DNA from: Hyalella azteca
Taxonomy: Eukaryota; Arthropoda; Malacostraca; Amphipoda; Hyalellidae
Direction of reading: 5' to 3'
NCBI RefSeq assembly: GCF_000764305.2
Contig: NW_025944307.1
Span: 1-64,000 of the forward strand
Length of the DNA: 64,000 nt
Shown in pieces: positions 12,701 to 24,042 of the stretch. The notes beneath the pieces were generated by a model. The model made no database searches. It was not told where the DNA came from and was given only the letters and a program-made list of their open reading frames with translations. Made by a program: the position numbers and the translations under genes. The stretch's first letter is position 1, and each line of letters starts with the position of its first letter.

Positions 12701-13235
12701 AAACCAAAGAAAATCAATCACAATCTACCAACCATATTGGCAAAAGAGAACATTTTTATTGCCCTTCCTTAATTTCAATTTTGAGTCTTCTAAGTAGACT
12801 ATTAAGTATAATGGATACCAGCATTTTCATACATAATTGAAAAAAATACATATTAAAATACTGAGCAGATGAGGAAATTATAAATGAAATGGTTCTAAAT
12901 AATCTCTGGTTTGCCACTATGCCACCAAAAATGGTCAAATCAATGAATGCAGCATTGATATATGAACAGCCTACACTAATTAAACTTTAGGTAGGAATCA
13001 CCAAGTACCTTTTTCTTTTCTTCACTTGCAGCCGGCACTTTTTGTAAAATTTTACGGGATTTGACACCAGCATCATTTGGTTCAATGCTGGACTTGTCAT
13101 GAGATGCAAGCTCTTCATTCTGCTGCCATTGCCGGCGCTGCTCATCTCTCTTTGCCGAGCTGCAGGACTCGATGAGAAAGTTACAATACTGGCGTTTTTC
13201 ATCCAATGAAAGGCCTTCTTCCCACAGTCCAGCAA
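9748..13235 (-). CDS. UBZ4 zinc-finger protein, RAP80/UIMC1-like (5' end missing)
   Basis: Exons on the minus strand: 13235-13009, 12475-11515, about 10905-10589, and 10236-9748 (stop). The exon 1/2 and 3/4 junctions are in phase 0. An acceptor at 10905 restores phase 1 after exon 2, though another acceptor or a small extra exon is possible. The exon 3/4 join gives CPICTSYFSQGKIESHASSC, a C-x2-C...H-x3-C UBZ4 finger that binds ubiquitin. The NG that follows and the surrounding residues resemble the RAP80/UIMC1 finger, a BRCA1-A complex subunit that reads K63 ubiquitin at DNA breaks. No UIM was seen, but the N-terminus is missing. Other UBZ4 proteins remain possible. Exon 2 is polar, Ser- and charge-rich, and holds a coding repeat. 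The last 90 codons cross a CA/CACACGCT microsatellite and may not be genuine coding sequence. Confidence 0.68.
9901..9950. repeat. CA/CACACGCT microsatellite
   Basis: An alternating ACAC tract with CGCTCACACC interruptions. It is in frame with the last UBZ4-gene exon and produces a Cys/Val-rich stretch there, which makes the annotated C-terminus doubtful. Confidence 0.8.
12268..12375 (-). repeat. Coding tandem repeat (SVNETFSDDSF units)
   Basis: Three imperfect copies of the phrase NETFSDDSF or NETFSDEIE lie in frame inside exon 2 of the UBZ4 gene. Unit length is a multiple of three, so copy-number change would keep the frame. Confidence 0.8.
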
Positions 13236-14298
13236 CTGCACATAGAAATGATCCTTTGATTTCTCTTTTTTATACCTACCGGTATATCATAATAAATAAA
13301 AACACACATTTGGACTATAGTGGTTTATCCAATAAAATGTGCAGTTCAGGAAAATACAGATCGAAAAAATTTCTTACAGACCACTTTCAACATAATTACA
13401 CTATATTTCTACAAAATACTTCTTATTCAATATAAGGAGGTGGAGCAAAATAGATAAGGAAACTAGTATGTTAAAAAGAAAAGTTATAATATGACACAGG
13501 CAATGCAAAGCAAAATAGAATCATCAATACTGCTCAAACTTCATGCAAATTTTCCCTTGGCTATGATTAAATTTCTCCAGATATTTGTAGCTTAAATATT
13601 ATTAAGGAGATCTATTAAAGCAATATCTTGAGGTGGCACATAACCATACTCTGTTTTGGGGCACCAGCACAAGGCCATATATATATATATACTGCAAACA
13701 CTGACTTCATGACACTGACTTTCATGAGCTACCAAGTGCAGCCCTCCAGCAACACTATAACAATAACTTAGCTTTGCAAGGCTCAAACCCACAGTTAGCT
13801 CCTCTCATTATTGTGCCACTATTACTGCGCTAGTATTACAGAGGCAATTACATACATAATAGTATCATTGCTCAGGATGATGTATGTTTTCCGGGAATTT
13901 TCCCACGCATAATGAGTTTTTTCAAAGCCATAAGTTGGTGCAGTTTGGCAAAATAAATATTTATATTATAAATATTTTCTCTTTGCACAGGTGTTGCGCT
14001 ATTCTGCCCATCGATTCTGTGCCGCAAAGGGGCAGTTTGTTAAGGAACAGACAAAATACTCAGTATGGCTTTAATTACGTATACTTCAATAATCAATAAT
14101 ATATGCTTTTTCTTGGTTTGGAAATTTGGTGAAAGTGAGAAATCTAGAACTTTATTTTAGAATAAATATTCTCCACTTTCATAAGGCAACACCGTCTGTT
14201 TACATACATTCCATGTATTTAATAGCGGCAGTTTACGATTACCATCCGTATCCAATAAGCGGAAGAGTCAGAAGTAACCCGGAGATGTCTTATATTTT
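13236..14298. other. No recognised gene
   Basis: Upstream of the first visible UBZ4-gene exon, so 5' exons and the promoter may lie here, but none could be identified. An AT dinucleotide run is at about 13676-13691. Confidence 0.5.
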
Positions 14299-15128
14299 AC
14301 AACACTTCTCTTTAACTTCACTTCTTGTTTGTCTGTCAGTCTGTCTGTCTGCTACAAATCTTATAATCGATATTTAATACACTTCTACCTGTCCATCGAT
14401 CTGAAATTTGGCACACTTGTGTAAAGTTGGAGACAATGCATGAATCAATTGACAGAATATAAATAATTATAAATAAAAAAATTTTTTTTTCATTATTAAA
14501 AAAACTTGAAAAAATAATTTTGTCTGCTACAAATCTTATAATCCATATATGACACAATTTGACCTGTCCAATTGATCTGAAATTTTGCACAATTGCATAA
14601 AGTCAGAGACAATGCATGAATCAATTGACAGAATAAATAATTTTGAAAATTTGCAAAATTTTGATTTCTTAAAAAAATTTTGAAAAAGTTTTTTTCAATA
14701 TTTGAAAATAAAATTAGAATTCGTGGTACATGTGTAAAATCCAAGACACTGGATTGTTTAGAAGTGTTGTCTTTAAAAAGTAATTTTTAAACACATATTT
14801 TATTACGACACTTCTCTTTAACTTCACTTCTTGTTTGTTTGTCTGCTACCTACTAATCTTATAATAAATATTTAACAAACTTCTAACTGTCTAATTGATC
14901 TGAAATTTTGCAAACTTGCATAAAGTTGGAGACAATGCTTGAATCAATTGACATAATAAATAATTTTAAAAATTAAAAAAAAATTCTAAATATTAAGGAA
15001 ATTAAAAAAATATTTTTTTTTTAATATTTAAAAAATAAAATAAGAAATTCATTGCACATGTGTAAGATCGGAGACACTGGCCCCTTTAGAAGTGTCTTTA
15101 AAAAGTAATTTTTAAACAAATTTTTTTA
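14299..15128 (+). repeat. Foldback-family repeat arm, two units
   Basis: Begins with ACAACACTTCTCTTTAACTT, then CACTTCTTGTTTGTCTGTC and the recurrent phrases ACAAATCTTATAATCGATAT and GACAATGCATGAATCAATTG. A second unit starts near 14806. The same family lies inverted at 55728-56194 and in both orientations at 60023-62618. Confidence 0.75.
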
Positions 15129-15374
15129 TTGTTGGTTTGACTTGCGTAGTTGATATAAATTTTGATGACTAAGGAGATTTAACTGTTTAATAGGGAGATT
15201 TCATGTTTATTAAGTGGAGCATCTGCTCTAAAATTTATCTTGGCTGTTTACAGATGGAACACTCTGGAAAAAGGTTCACATATGTAAAAACGAAAAATAG
15301 ACAGCTGTTATTCAAGTCAATTTTTCGAAAAAATGAAAAAAATGTGAAATTCTTAGAAAGCAGTCAAAAAAAGG

Positions 15375-15690
15375 GGTACTGTAGAAATCTATCTCCTCCA
15401 TTGAGTTTTAAAGTTACAGCAATGAGACATATACCATTCGATTTGCAATCAAAATATCTATCAATTCGTTGTAAAAATTTGAATTTTTATGGATGTGGGA
15501 GCATTTTTCCCAAAATTTCTGAAAATTTTTTGCTTTTTTCAATTTGCGCCCCCTTTTTTCAAAATATTTCCAAAACTATAAAGAAATTCAAAAAAAGCTA
15601 CAACGAATCGATAGATATTTTAATTACTAATCGAATGGTGTATCTGTCATTGCTGTAGCTTTAAAACTCTAGGAGGAGATAGGTTTGCCG
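15375..15690. repeat. Imperfect inverted repeat
   Basis: ATCTATCTCCTCC...AGTTTTAAAG...ATACCATTCGAT at 15389-15442 is mirrored by ATCGAATGGTGTAT...CTTTAAAACTCTAGGAGGAGAT at 15630-15682. A palindromic MITE is likely. Confidence 0.65.
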
Positions 15691-15964
15691 TGACAATAAG
15701 TTAACTTTTCAAGACAGCGTGACAAAGTCCCGCACGTATCAAAATAGCCACTCAATGTAGCCAGGAAATGAAACTAAGCATTACTGGAGATTGATTCCAG
15801 TCAAGGATGGTGGGAGCAACTGCTAGGACACTTCCACGTGCAATGCCAGGAGGGTGACTGAGCTGCAGCTTGCCAGACAGTCTATTTACGTGCTCCCGGC
15901 AGCTAATTTCCGCCTTACTTATTTGTTAAAGAACCGTCCCACCACCCTCCCTTTCGGCATCTGT

Positions 15965-16275
15965 AGTGAACGCATAAATCAACATACAGAGATGGTTTTG
16001 GTACCGTTGGATGCGTCAGAATGTAAGCTTTAAGATGAGTATAAGAACTGGAGAATGTCATAATTGGCAGCTTTACGTCAGATGATCCCCTTTATGGTGC
16101 CTGGCCAGGTAATTTCTGCCTTAACTTTACTGAAGGGGCTCGGACACCTCCCCACCTTACGGGATCTGTATTGAACGCATAAATCAATGTACAGAGATGG
16201 TTTTGGTACTGTTGGATGCATCAGAATGTAACCTTTAAGATGAGTATAAAAATTGAAAAAGTCAAAATTTTTTAT
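15965..16275. repeat. Direct repeat of about 105 bp, 205 bp apart
   Basis: The stretch from ACGCATAAATCAA through CAGAGATGGTTTTGGTAC to AAGATGAGTATAA occurs at about 15970-16050 and again at 16175-16252. Confidence 0.75.
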
Positions 16276-16904
16276 TTTGGGGCAGACGCTCCCCTTAAAT
16301 TACATGTAATGATCTTTATTTAATTATAGACATGTTGAAATATTTTTTTGGTGCAGCCTGCTTCTAGATCACTAATGTTTTGATCTACATCCTCGCATTG
16401 TTAGGGACGCTAGCCACTTCCATCAGATCTGAAAGTATAAAAGTTCAATAGATACAAGTTGTATGAATAATACCATTCAATTTAGTTAGCTACTACATTA
16501 AATTGAGGGTGAAAGAAGGGAATGGCAATGATTAATTTATCTGAAGCAACCTTTACGAAATTAGCGTCAAACAAGCAACAGATGTCACGTCAACAGGAAC
16601 TCAACTACCACAGCACTCTACAGACAGCAGAGAGTATTTAATGCAGCTAATGAATTTTGCAATCTTTGCTAGAAGAGAGATTGTTGAATTTTAGATAAAA
16701 AGTGGGATAATTCAATAATGGGTGGAGGATGGGTGCAATCTTAATACTATATAGTGATTTGCATTATGATAACCTACATAACAACTTTCATATTATAGTT
16801 ATAATTTTTTCACATTCAATGTACACACGACATAATATAATGCACCCAGATTTGGAAACCGTAATTGCTCAAATGAAGCACAAATAAATAACAGAATATT
16901 GATT

Positions 16905-17320
16905 TATCTATCAAAAGATATCAACAATTTACAACCAATAACACCATCAATATTGATAAATGGTAGTCAGATCAAAGAATTTCCAGACCCAATTGACATT
17001 GGAGATATTCGTGACCCATCCTTGAATGAAAAGACAATTCTTACCAAATGTTAAACTCGCAATCAACTTTTACTTCAAAGTTTTAGGAAACTCTTAGCAT
17101 TTGGACTATTTGACTTCGCTGTGTGAAAGATCTCAGTCCAGCAATGTAACTTCTTCTAATATTGTTGAGATAGGAGATATTGTACAAATTCATAGCGATC
17201 ACCCTCATGTACTTGGGAAATTAGGAAGACTAATTTCTTTGATTGTTGGTAACTGTAACCATAACTTTGTTTGTTCTGTAGAATTAGTTACAGATTCTGG
17301 AAGAGAGATATTTTGAAGAG
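16905..17320 (+). mobile_element. BEL/Pao-like retroelement remnant (integrase C-terminal region)
   Basis: Two adjoining frames resemble the end of a BEL/Pao polyprotein. The first has the 'PITPS-LINGS' phrase (family: PLTPxHLLxGR). The second has 'VEIGDIVQIHSDHPHVLGKLGRLISLIVG', here interrupted for brevity: VEIGDIVQIHSD, then a Leu-Gly-Lys-Leu-Gly-Arg turn, as in DUF5641. A stop near 17052 and a frame change near 17100 break it, so it is a dead copy. No LTRs were identified. Confidence 0.6.
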
Positions 17321-18800
17321 ATCAATTTCTTCTTGAATATTTTGTATCACATAGTCTAGTTACACTCAGTAATTATGCCGTATTGACTTAATTTTTATAG
17401 TCCATTTATGTGCATTGTTATTAGGTATTGATTATGTCTATTTGGCCAAATGGGAGGATGTCGGGAATGTAGTCCCGACGTTGGCGTAAAGGTTTGTACT
17501 GTTGACAAACAAGTTCATACCCTATTTGCAGCAACCAGTTGTTCATTAGAAGGCACTGATGGCACATCTCAAGCCATTTTGTCTTTTTTAGTTCTGTAAT
17601 TCATGTCCACCCAAATTGTGATCTATGAATGAATACCAGGATGCAGAAGCCACAAAGTGGGTGAATATCAAAAGATTATTGGCAATGCATCAGCAGCAAA
17701 ATTTATGCCTCCAGAAGATCTTGCCGACACATTTGGATTGAAACTATTGCATTATTTGGAAACTATTATCGCACACAGTGAGGTTTCCGGTACGTCAGAT
17801 GGATCAGGATGCAGTGAAGCTTGTCAGGATGCAGTGAAGGGATATACTATCAAAGTTATTAGCAGCATTTTCTTATTAATAATTACCCAGTGACTGATCT
17901 TGAAAATGGCTGGCAACACTTTGAGCTAAAAATCCATATATTGGCAATGCTGCTTGCACCCTCTGCAGTCTGCACCCTGCCCCCTAGAATGAATATTCAT
18001 AACTATGCTGACTTTTATAACCTGGGTTGACACCTTAGCAATCTAGTTAACTCATATCCAACCGCAACACAATGCGGATATATGTTCCTGAGTATGGTGT
18101 GCAATTCCATTGCTGCACTCATATTTAAACTATTTTAGCCTTTTAGGAGTATGGCACACAGGGCATTTTCTTACTGGTATAGTATTTCGCACCACGCAGG
18201 TTGATAACATGACAATATAAATTCCCACGCACCTGACAGTGCGCTGGGGCACATCTTCCTGACCATGAAATACCAATAGTACTTCATTGACAACCTTCTA
18301 TGCATACCTCAATGACTGCATAGTGTGCATACAAAATGTTCAACCTATTTACACCTTCCAATCCATCTTTAACCATGTGGGTGATGTAGCCAAATAACTC
18401 ATAAGAAACAGGCCTAATTATTTAGCAAGCAGCTGAAGCTAAAACTTAGTCAATTAGTAACATTTTCCTTAATAAACCAGCAGTAAATTGAGTAAAATGT
18501 TTTACTGTTCTAGTATTATTATCTTTTCAGGTAGCCAAAAGAGGTTCCTATTTTTGTATTTATCACACAGTAAAAACCTCATGTTAATTAGGATGCTTGT
18601 AAAATATTTGTTTTTACTAGGCATTTTGGGAAACTTTTGCCTAATATTTCAAATTGAACTTTATAATTTCACGCTTGTCACTTGAAATCATACTTGATCA
18701 TGACTCAGAAATTTAAAATTCTTAGGGATTGATTACCCCATGTGGCACATAGCTAAAAAGTGGTTTTTATAATGCTAAAAAGTTGTGGCTACCATCAACT
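17321..18800. other. No recognised gene
   Basis: An open frame at 17657-17893 (78 codons) has no recognised similarity and no clear splice context. Otherwise AT-rich with no obvious repeat structure. Confidence 0.5.
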
Positions 18801-18802
18801 GA

Positions 18803-19733
18803 GGTGACTTTGGCCAAATTAGACTAGTTTCTGCCAATCAAATTCCTACAAAATAGGAATTCCTGCTGGAAATTGTAAATTTGTAAATATAATACTGAAA
18901 GATTCTTCTTTGAATATGTTATGTCAAAATTATATCATTTGATAATTTTTTAAATTAGCTGGGTGGCCGATGTCACCAAACGATGGGGTGACTTTGGTCA
19001 CATGTGTCAAAACGCAGTAAAAACATAGTAAAATGATTTCGTGGCTGAATTCAACCATTAGCGGGGTGACATTGGCCATGTAGGGTGTTTTAAAAAATGA
19101 TAATCAATGCCACTGTATTATAAAAATTGTAAAACAAAGAAATAACTCACATTTGTGAATCATATGCTTCATTAAGGCTGCTTTCTGTCAATTTCAATGG
19201 CAGCTGGATGTGAAAGTTTGAAAAAATTTAGTCCCCATGGGATCTCGAGCATTCTTTAAAAAAAACAATGATGCTTGATAGAGGTGCAACCCTTGAACTT
19301 ACGTGAAGTGCAACCCAGTTTGTCAAGGTAATTTTCAACTAAAAAACACAAATTCATACCATCTAATGGGAAGCTCCAGTCTGAAAGCAGAAAAATATAA
19401 GATACTAAATCTGACTCCTCTGTAGGTGAAAGAGTAGACTGTCCTAAATTTTTTGAATGACGGCCAGCACATTGGTCGCTCAAAGTTGAACAAGGGACTT
19501 TGCAAATATTAGTAGCTTCTCTCAAGCTAACACCATCTTTTATCAATTGCAATGCTTTCTTAAACGACTCCTCATAATATATCCTATAAGTATGACACAC
19601 ACGCACAGAATCTAATTTACGTTTATAGCCGCTCATATTATCTGAAAAAAAGAAGAAAAATCTATTATTCTGAACATTTATTGGCTGGCCAAAGTCACCC
19701 CATTTAGCCCATATACTATGGGGTGACTTTGGT
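18803..19733 (-). mobile_element. Tigger/pogo-like element fragment
   Basis: Copies of the 16-bp motif TGGCCAAAGTCACCCC or its complement occur near 18803, 18964, 18985, 19063, 19686 and 19720, around a transposase-like exon. The motif is probably the terminal or subterminal repeat and also builds the palindrome at 6743-6902. The downstream DDE catalytic part of the transposase is not seen. Confidence 0.6.
19303..19641 (-). CDS. Tigger/jerky-type transposase N-terminal exon (psq and CENP-B-like DNA-binding part)
   Basis: The frame from ATG at 19636 reads MSGYKRKLD, then a helix-turn-helix with SLREATNICKVPCSTLSD and a second one with LSPTEESDLVSYI...WSFPLDGMNL...YLDKLG. This is the arrangement of the psq HTH plus CENP-B HTH in pogo/Tigger transposases and in domesticated jerky and CENP-B proteins. 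The frame is intact over this part. A long pyrimidine tract ending in CAG precedes it (exon would start at 19641), and GTAAGT follows LGCTS at 19302. It therefore looks like a spliced exon, with the catalytic exon elsewhere or lost. It could be a plain element remnant. Confidence 0.6.
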
Positions 19734-20140
19734 GGGAGCGCAGCCGTGGGTAACAAAATTTACTTGTAAACAGGCCCTGGGCCCAACACCAAACATCAGC
19801 ATGCAATATCTACACATAGCCACAGATCAATGAGCTGTGGGTAACTCCGGCTAACAGTAAATCTGCTTTGCACAACACAGCCACTGCTTCACAGAGCTGG
19901 AGCGCAACAGGCCCTACCGCTACAGGCGGCACAGAATAGGTTAGGGTAGGTTACGTTACATTAGGAGTAGCTGTTGTGGTAGGGCCTGCTGCACTCCGGC
20001 CTGTGGCTGAACGGCACTGTTGTGGTGGGCGGCTGGGCGCTTTGTGTCAAAAGCCATGAAGATGCCCGGCTGCGTTATGCTGGGGATTACCTAGCGTAAC
20101 GCAGCTGGGGAGACGCAGAATGACCTCTCAACCAATCACA

Positions 20141-20174
20141 GATGGCCATGGTGCAGAGGGTGGATGCAGCATCG
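20141..20174. repeat. Dispersed repeat fragment shared with 26524-26556
   Basis: ATGGCCA followed by TGCAGAGGGTGGATGCAGC occurs at both places, differing by a few bases. Confidence 0.75.
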
Positions 20175-20489
20175 CCAATATATGGGTTTTTAAGCCCCAA
20201 GCGTCGCCGGGTAATTTTTAATGAAAAGCCATTTATGCTGAGTAATGAAAAACTATTTACAAGCCACGAACTCATTTACAAGGTTGCATGCATGTGTTAC
20301 CCCAAATAACTAATTTTACCCTAAAAACAGTCCGATTATACAGCAAGTGTCAACTGAACATCCATACCAGAATGGTGCTGTTTTCCGCGGATTAATCCGG
20401 CATAAATGGGGCTCCAAGCCCTTCTACTGGCGTACAACGAACGCGGCGTACAAAGAGCTAAAATAACGTTATTGGCACACACGCCCGGC

Positions 20490-21265
20490 CTACGTCTGCA
20501 TCTGGCTTGTCTCGACATACGTCTGCATCTGGGTGATCTGGCTTGTCCCGACGTACCATACGTCCGCATCTGGCTTGTCTTGGCGTACGTCCGCATCTGG
20601 GTGATCTGGCTTGATCCGACGTACGTCCTCATCTGGTTTTGAGCATTTTAGTGCATACTAATGCGTTTCAAGGCGATTTAGGGCCTTCTGATGCGATCCA
20701 GTGCGTTCTATTACGAGCTAGTGTGTTCTATTACGATCTAGTGCCTTCTAATGCAATCTAGTGCGTTCTATTACAATCTAGTGTGTTCTATTACGAACTA
20801 GTGCCTTCTAATGCGATCTATTACGATCTAGTGCGTTCTATTACGAACTTTATTATATTATTAACAACATGGCACATTATAACATTATATTATTAACAAC
20901 ATGGCACATTAAAACAACATAACACATCATAACATAGCACAGTATAACAACACACCATATTATAACAACATAACACATCATCACCTAGCACAGTATAACA
21001 ACATAACAGCGCTTGTGTCGATCATTAGGCATCTTCCACTTTGATCGCAAAGAGCGCGCATCAGTATTGATCATTGGGCATCGGCTAAAACGATCGTAAA
21101 TCGCGTGCGCTTGTGTCGATCATTAGGCATCGGCCACTTTGATCGCAAAGAGCGCGCATTAGTGTTGATCATTGGGCATCGGCTATATAGATCGTAAAGC
21201 ACGTGTGTTTGTGATGATCGCCAGGCATCAATCGTAAAGTACGTGTGCCTGTGTTGATCATGCAG
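20490..21265. repeat. Composite satellite: four adjoining tandem arrays
   Basis: In order: units with CGTCTGCATCTGG...GATCTGGCTTGTC (20490-20640); about ten 20-bp units of CTAGTGCGTTCTATTACGA (20642-20850); AACAACATGGCACATTATAA units (20851-21003); and roughly 50-bp units with GATCATTAGGCATCGGC...GATCGCAAAGAGCGCG (21005-21265). No coding frame fits. Confidence 0.85.
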
Positions 21266-23300
21266 CATTGGCGAGGGTTACACTTCCGTTTTTAGCAAGC
21301 ATATTGGCAACTTTCTTCCCTGGCGTACTGGCGTACATCCAAAAACGAACCTCCGGCGTACACACTGCACCTTCCTGACTATGGCTGAACATGTGATAAT
21401 GCAGTCTGACCACTCTAATGTGACCGCAACTACGTAATCGTAAACTTGATGATTACATTTTTTGGTGGGAACTCATCGCAAATGATTTCCGGACAAGCTT
21501 TACTGCATACTGATCAATCCAACATACAGGAAACCTTACTTTTTTTAAATAGTTGACAGAAGACTGAAAAATATATTAAATGAAAGAATTTCAATCTAAA
21601 TGTGTCGGCAAGATCTTCTGAAGGTATAAATTTTGCTACTGAAGCGTCGCCAAAGATCTTGCAATATTCATCCACTCTCTGCACAGTGGACAGATGGGAG
21701 ATGACATGACTCCGCCCATAGTGGCAAACGCAAACCAGAGCTTTTTTAGAATCAGTTCATTTTTAATTTCCTCATTTACTCAAGATTTAAACCAATTTCT
21801 TAAGTATGATAATGCTGGTATACAGGATACTTTACTGGTCTACCAATAGGACTCAAAAATGAACTCGAGGGAGAGTTTAAAAAACTCTCTGCTTTGCCAC
21901 TATGAGTCTCCGCCCACTCACTGAAGGCAAGTGTGGAAAACATCTACCTTCAGAGCCTAAGTGGAAAAAACGCGACATCAGAGGGATTAGTCCACCTGTT
22001 AATGAATTCCGCAGGGGGCTTAGGCTGCGAAAAATTGGCACTAATTCCGCAGGATGCACAAAATTGATAATGAATGCAATTCGAATTCCGCAGCGCAATC
22101 AGAAAAGTGAAATCCGCACGAAGTTTGAAGCCAGAAAAATACGGAAGCCAGACGCGCAATCAAACAGAAGCTACTGGACCAGGAGCAACGTTCAAGTTCG
22201 TCGAACCACTCGACCATTGTATTGCTCGAGAAGCATATATGACGTGAACGCAATTGTGAACGCGATGTATGAATACCGCCTTTCGGCTCACCAAACACCA
22301 AGTACGAGAGTAATGAGACAACTAAGCAAGTCAGCAACCTTGCAGAAGTTGCAGTTGACATCCTGATTTGCTAATGTGTGGGTGTGCAGTGTACTCTATT
22401 ACTGTTGTGGGGTTGCCTTCATGATATAACACATCTTTGAATTGCTCAAGCACCGTAACCAATGATGAGTTGAACTGGTTTTCATTCCTTTGCAACTAAA
22501 TAATGTATGTTTGATATAATGTATTTTTCTATAGTAAATACAAGCGGGAACTTTGGTGAGGCTCTCAACTCAAGTCAGACATAGAACATTGCTCATTACT
22601 GCGCTGACACCGTGACACGTGTCGGCTGTCAGTGTCTTCCAAAGTTTATTTAAATTTTCGAATGTTGCTTCAAAAAAAAAACAAGGACTAATCCATCTTC
22701 TTCAGTATGAATTTTTTAGTTTTTCAGTATTCTGCGCAGTGTATTATATCTCAGTTTTCTTGCATTAACCACGAGAAACACAAATGTTTGCTTGTATACA
22801 AACTATCTCTTAAAACGTTGAATGAGATTTCCCAATCATCAATCTTCATATTCTCAATGTCACTAACTTCATTACAGGCAACAACACATTTTGTCTCCGG
22901 CCTTCATAAGTATTAAGTAACGATCTATTTTGTTAACAAAACTAAGCTAAAATTTTCTGGCATGATAGAAAAAGCATTTTATTTATTGTGTGGCAATCGA
23001 ACCCTACAAATCGTTTTCCGGACCAATATTTAATTAATGGCTTATATTGACGAGCAGCGAGTCAGGTGCTGTAACTGTTAACAGTGACTGATGTTGCTGC
23101 GTCATTGATGATAAATTTATTATAATTTCAATCATTTTATTGGAGTCTTTACATACAAACTACAGTCTTACATGCAAATGTTTCAACTAGTTATCTATTT
23201 TTGGCTAATACTCGAGGCATCTTTTTTTGGCAAGAAATTCACTTATGTGGACGTCATTAAATTTTTTAAATTAATTTTTAAATGTTGCAAAATTTCTTGC
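21266..23300. other. No recognised gene
   Basis: A 154-codon frame at 21902-22366 is basic and unlike any family I know. The segment 21395-21486 repeats at 26571-26659, and the phrase GACATGACTCCGCCCA recurs at about 21704 and 26353, so the area looks like dispersed repeat. Confidence 0.5.
22970..23078. repeat. Dispersed repeat shared with 52274-52392
   Basis: GAAAAAGCAT...GTGGCAATCGAACCCTACAA...ATTGACGAGCAGCGAGTCAGGTGC matches the later copy in order and spacing. AATCGAACCC is B-box-like, so it may be another tRNA-derived SINE. Confidence 0.65.
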
Positions 23301-23480
23301 AGCCCATGATGGAAAACATTGTTGAAAATGAAGCATTGAGAGACTTGTGGTTCCAGCAGGATGGGGCTACAGCTCACACAGCTCGAATGTCACTCAATGT
23401 TTTGAAACGCATGTTCCCAGACTCTGAGGGGTGATTTACAGTGGCCTGCAAGGTCACCTGATTTGAGACAATTTGTCATT
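23301..23480 (+). pseudogene. Mariner/IS630-type transposase remnant
   Basis: The frame reads LWFQQDGATAHTARMSLNVL and then KRMFPDS, which matches the QQDGAxxHxA catalytic-Asp block of mariner/IS630-superfamily transposases. In-frame stops follow within 15 codons, and a later WPARSPD-like block is only recognisable out of frame. The copy is dead. Confidence 0.8.
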
Positions 23481-23859
23481 CATAGTACATTTATACTAAA
23501 CCATGAATAAAAATACCTCAATATAAATTAAAGACTGCCACTTAATATTTTTAAATATTTGAAAAAATCAAAAAAATTGAAAAAATAAAAAAAAATCATG
23601 CTTTTTTTTATAAAAACTCCAGTGATTTAATCACATGATTTAATCATTGCCAACCCTGTTAGAGCCCTTTATTATCGAATGAGGAAACATCAATAGATGC
23701 ATAAACAATTTCAAAATCGGACCGCCAATAAATATTGTTTGCACTCATCTCATTAGTATTTCTATCATTTGAACAAAACTATATTTTAGTATATAGTATA
23801 TTGGTTTCGGCGCTCGTTAGACCATTAGACTTGTCCCTAATTCTTAATTTCACAGAATA

Positions 23860-24042
23860 TTTACAGCTAGTTGCTGTTTCAAACATGCAACTCACTCAGC
23901 ACGCTCCAGTTTTGATGTGCTTAACCGTTTGGTTACCTTACCTATTTGACCAGACCTGTAGCAGGTAGCTGGGATCGAACTCACAAGTCAGAGCTCAAAT
24001 CATGGTACTGGTACTCTAAACTGTACCGACATGGCCACCCGA
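23860..24042 (-). repeat. tRNA-derived dimeric SINE
   Basis: The minus strand has GGTGGCCATGTCGGTACAGTT, a GTTCGATCCCAGCT B box and a second unit with a degenerate AAACGGTTAA A box. Same family as 5385-5575. Confidence 0.7.

Noticed and set aside
20642..20850. Regular short repeats considered as a CRISPR array
   Set aside because: Units are contiguous with no unique spacers, and the genome is eukaryotic.
21902..22366. 154-codon plus frame
   Set aside because: No recognised domain, no splice context, and it lies among dispersed repeats, so I do not call it a gene.
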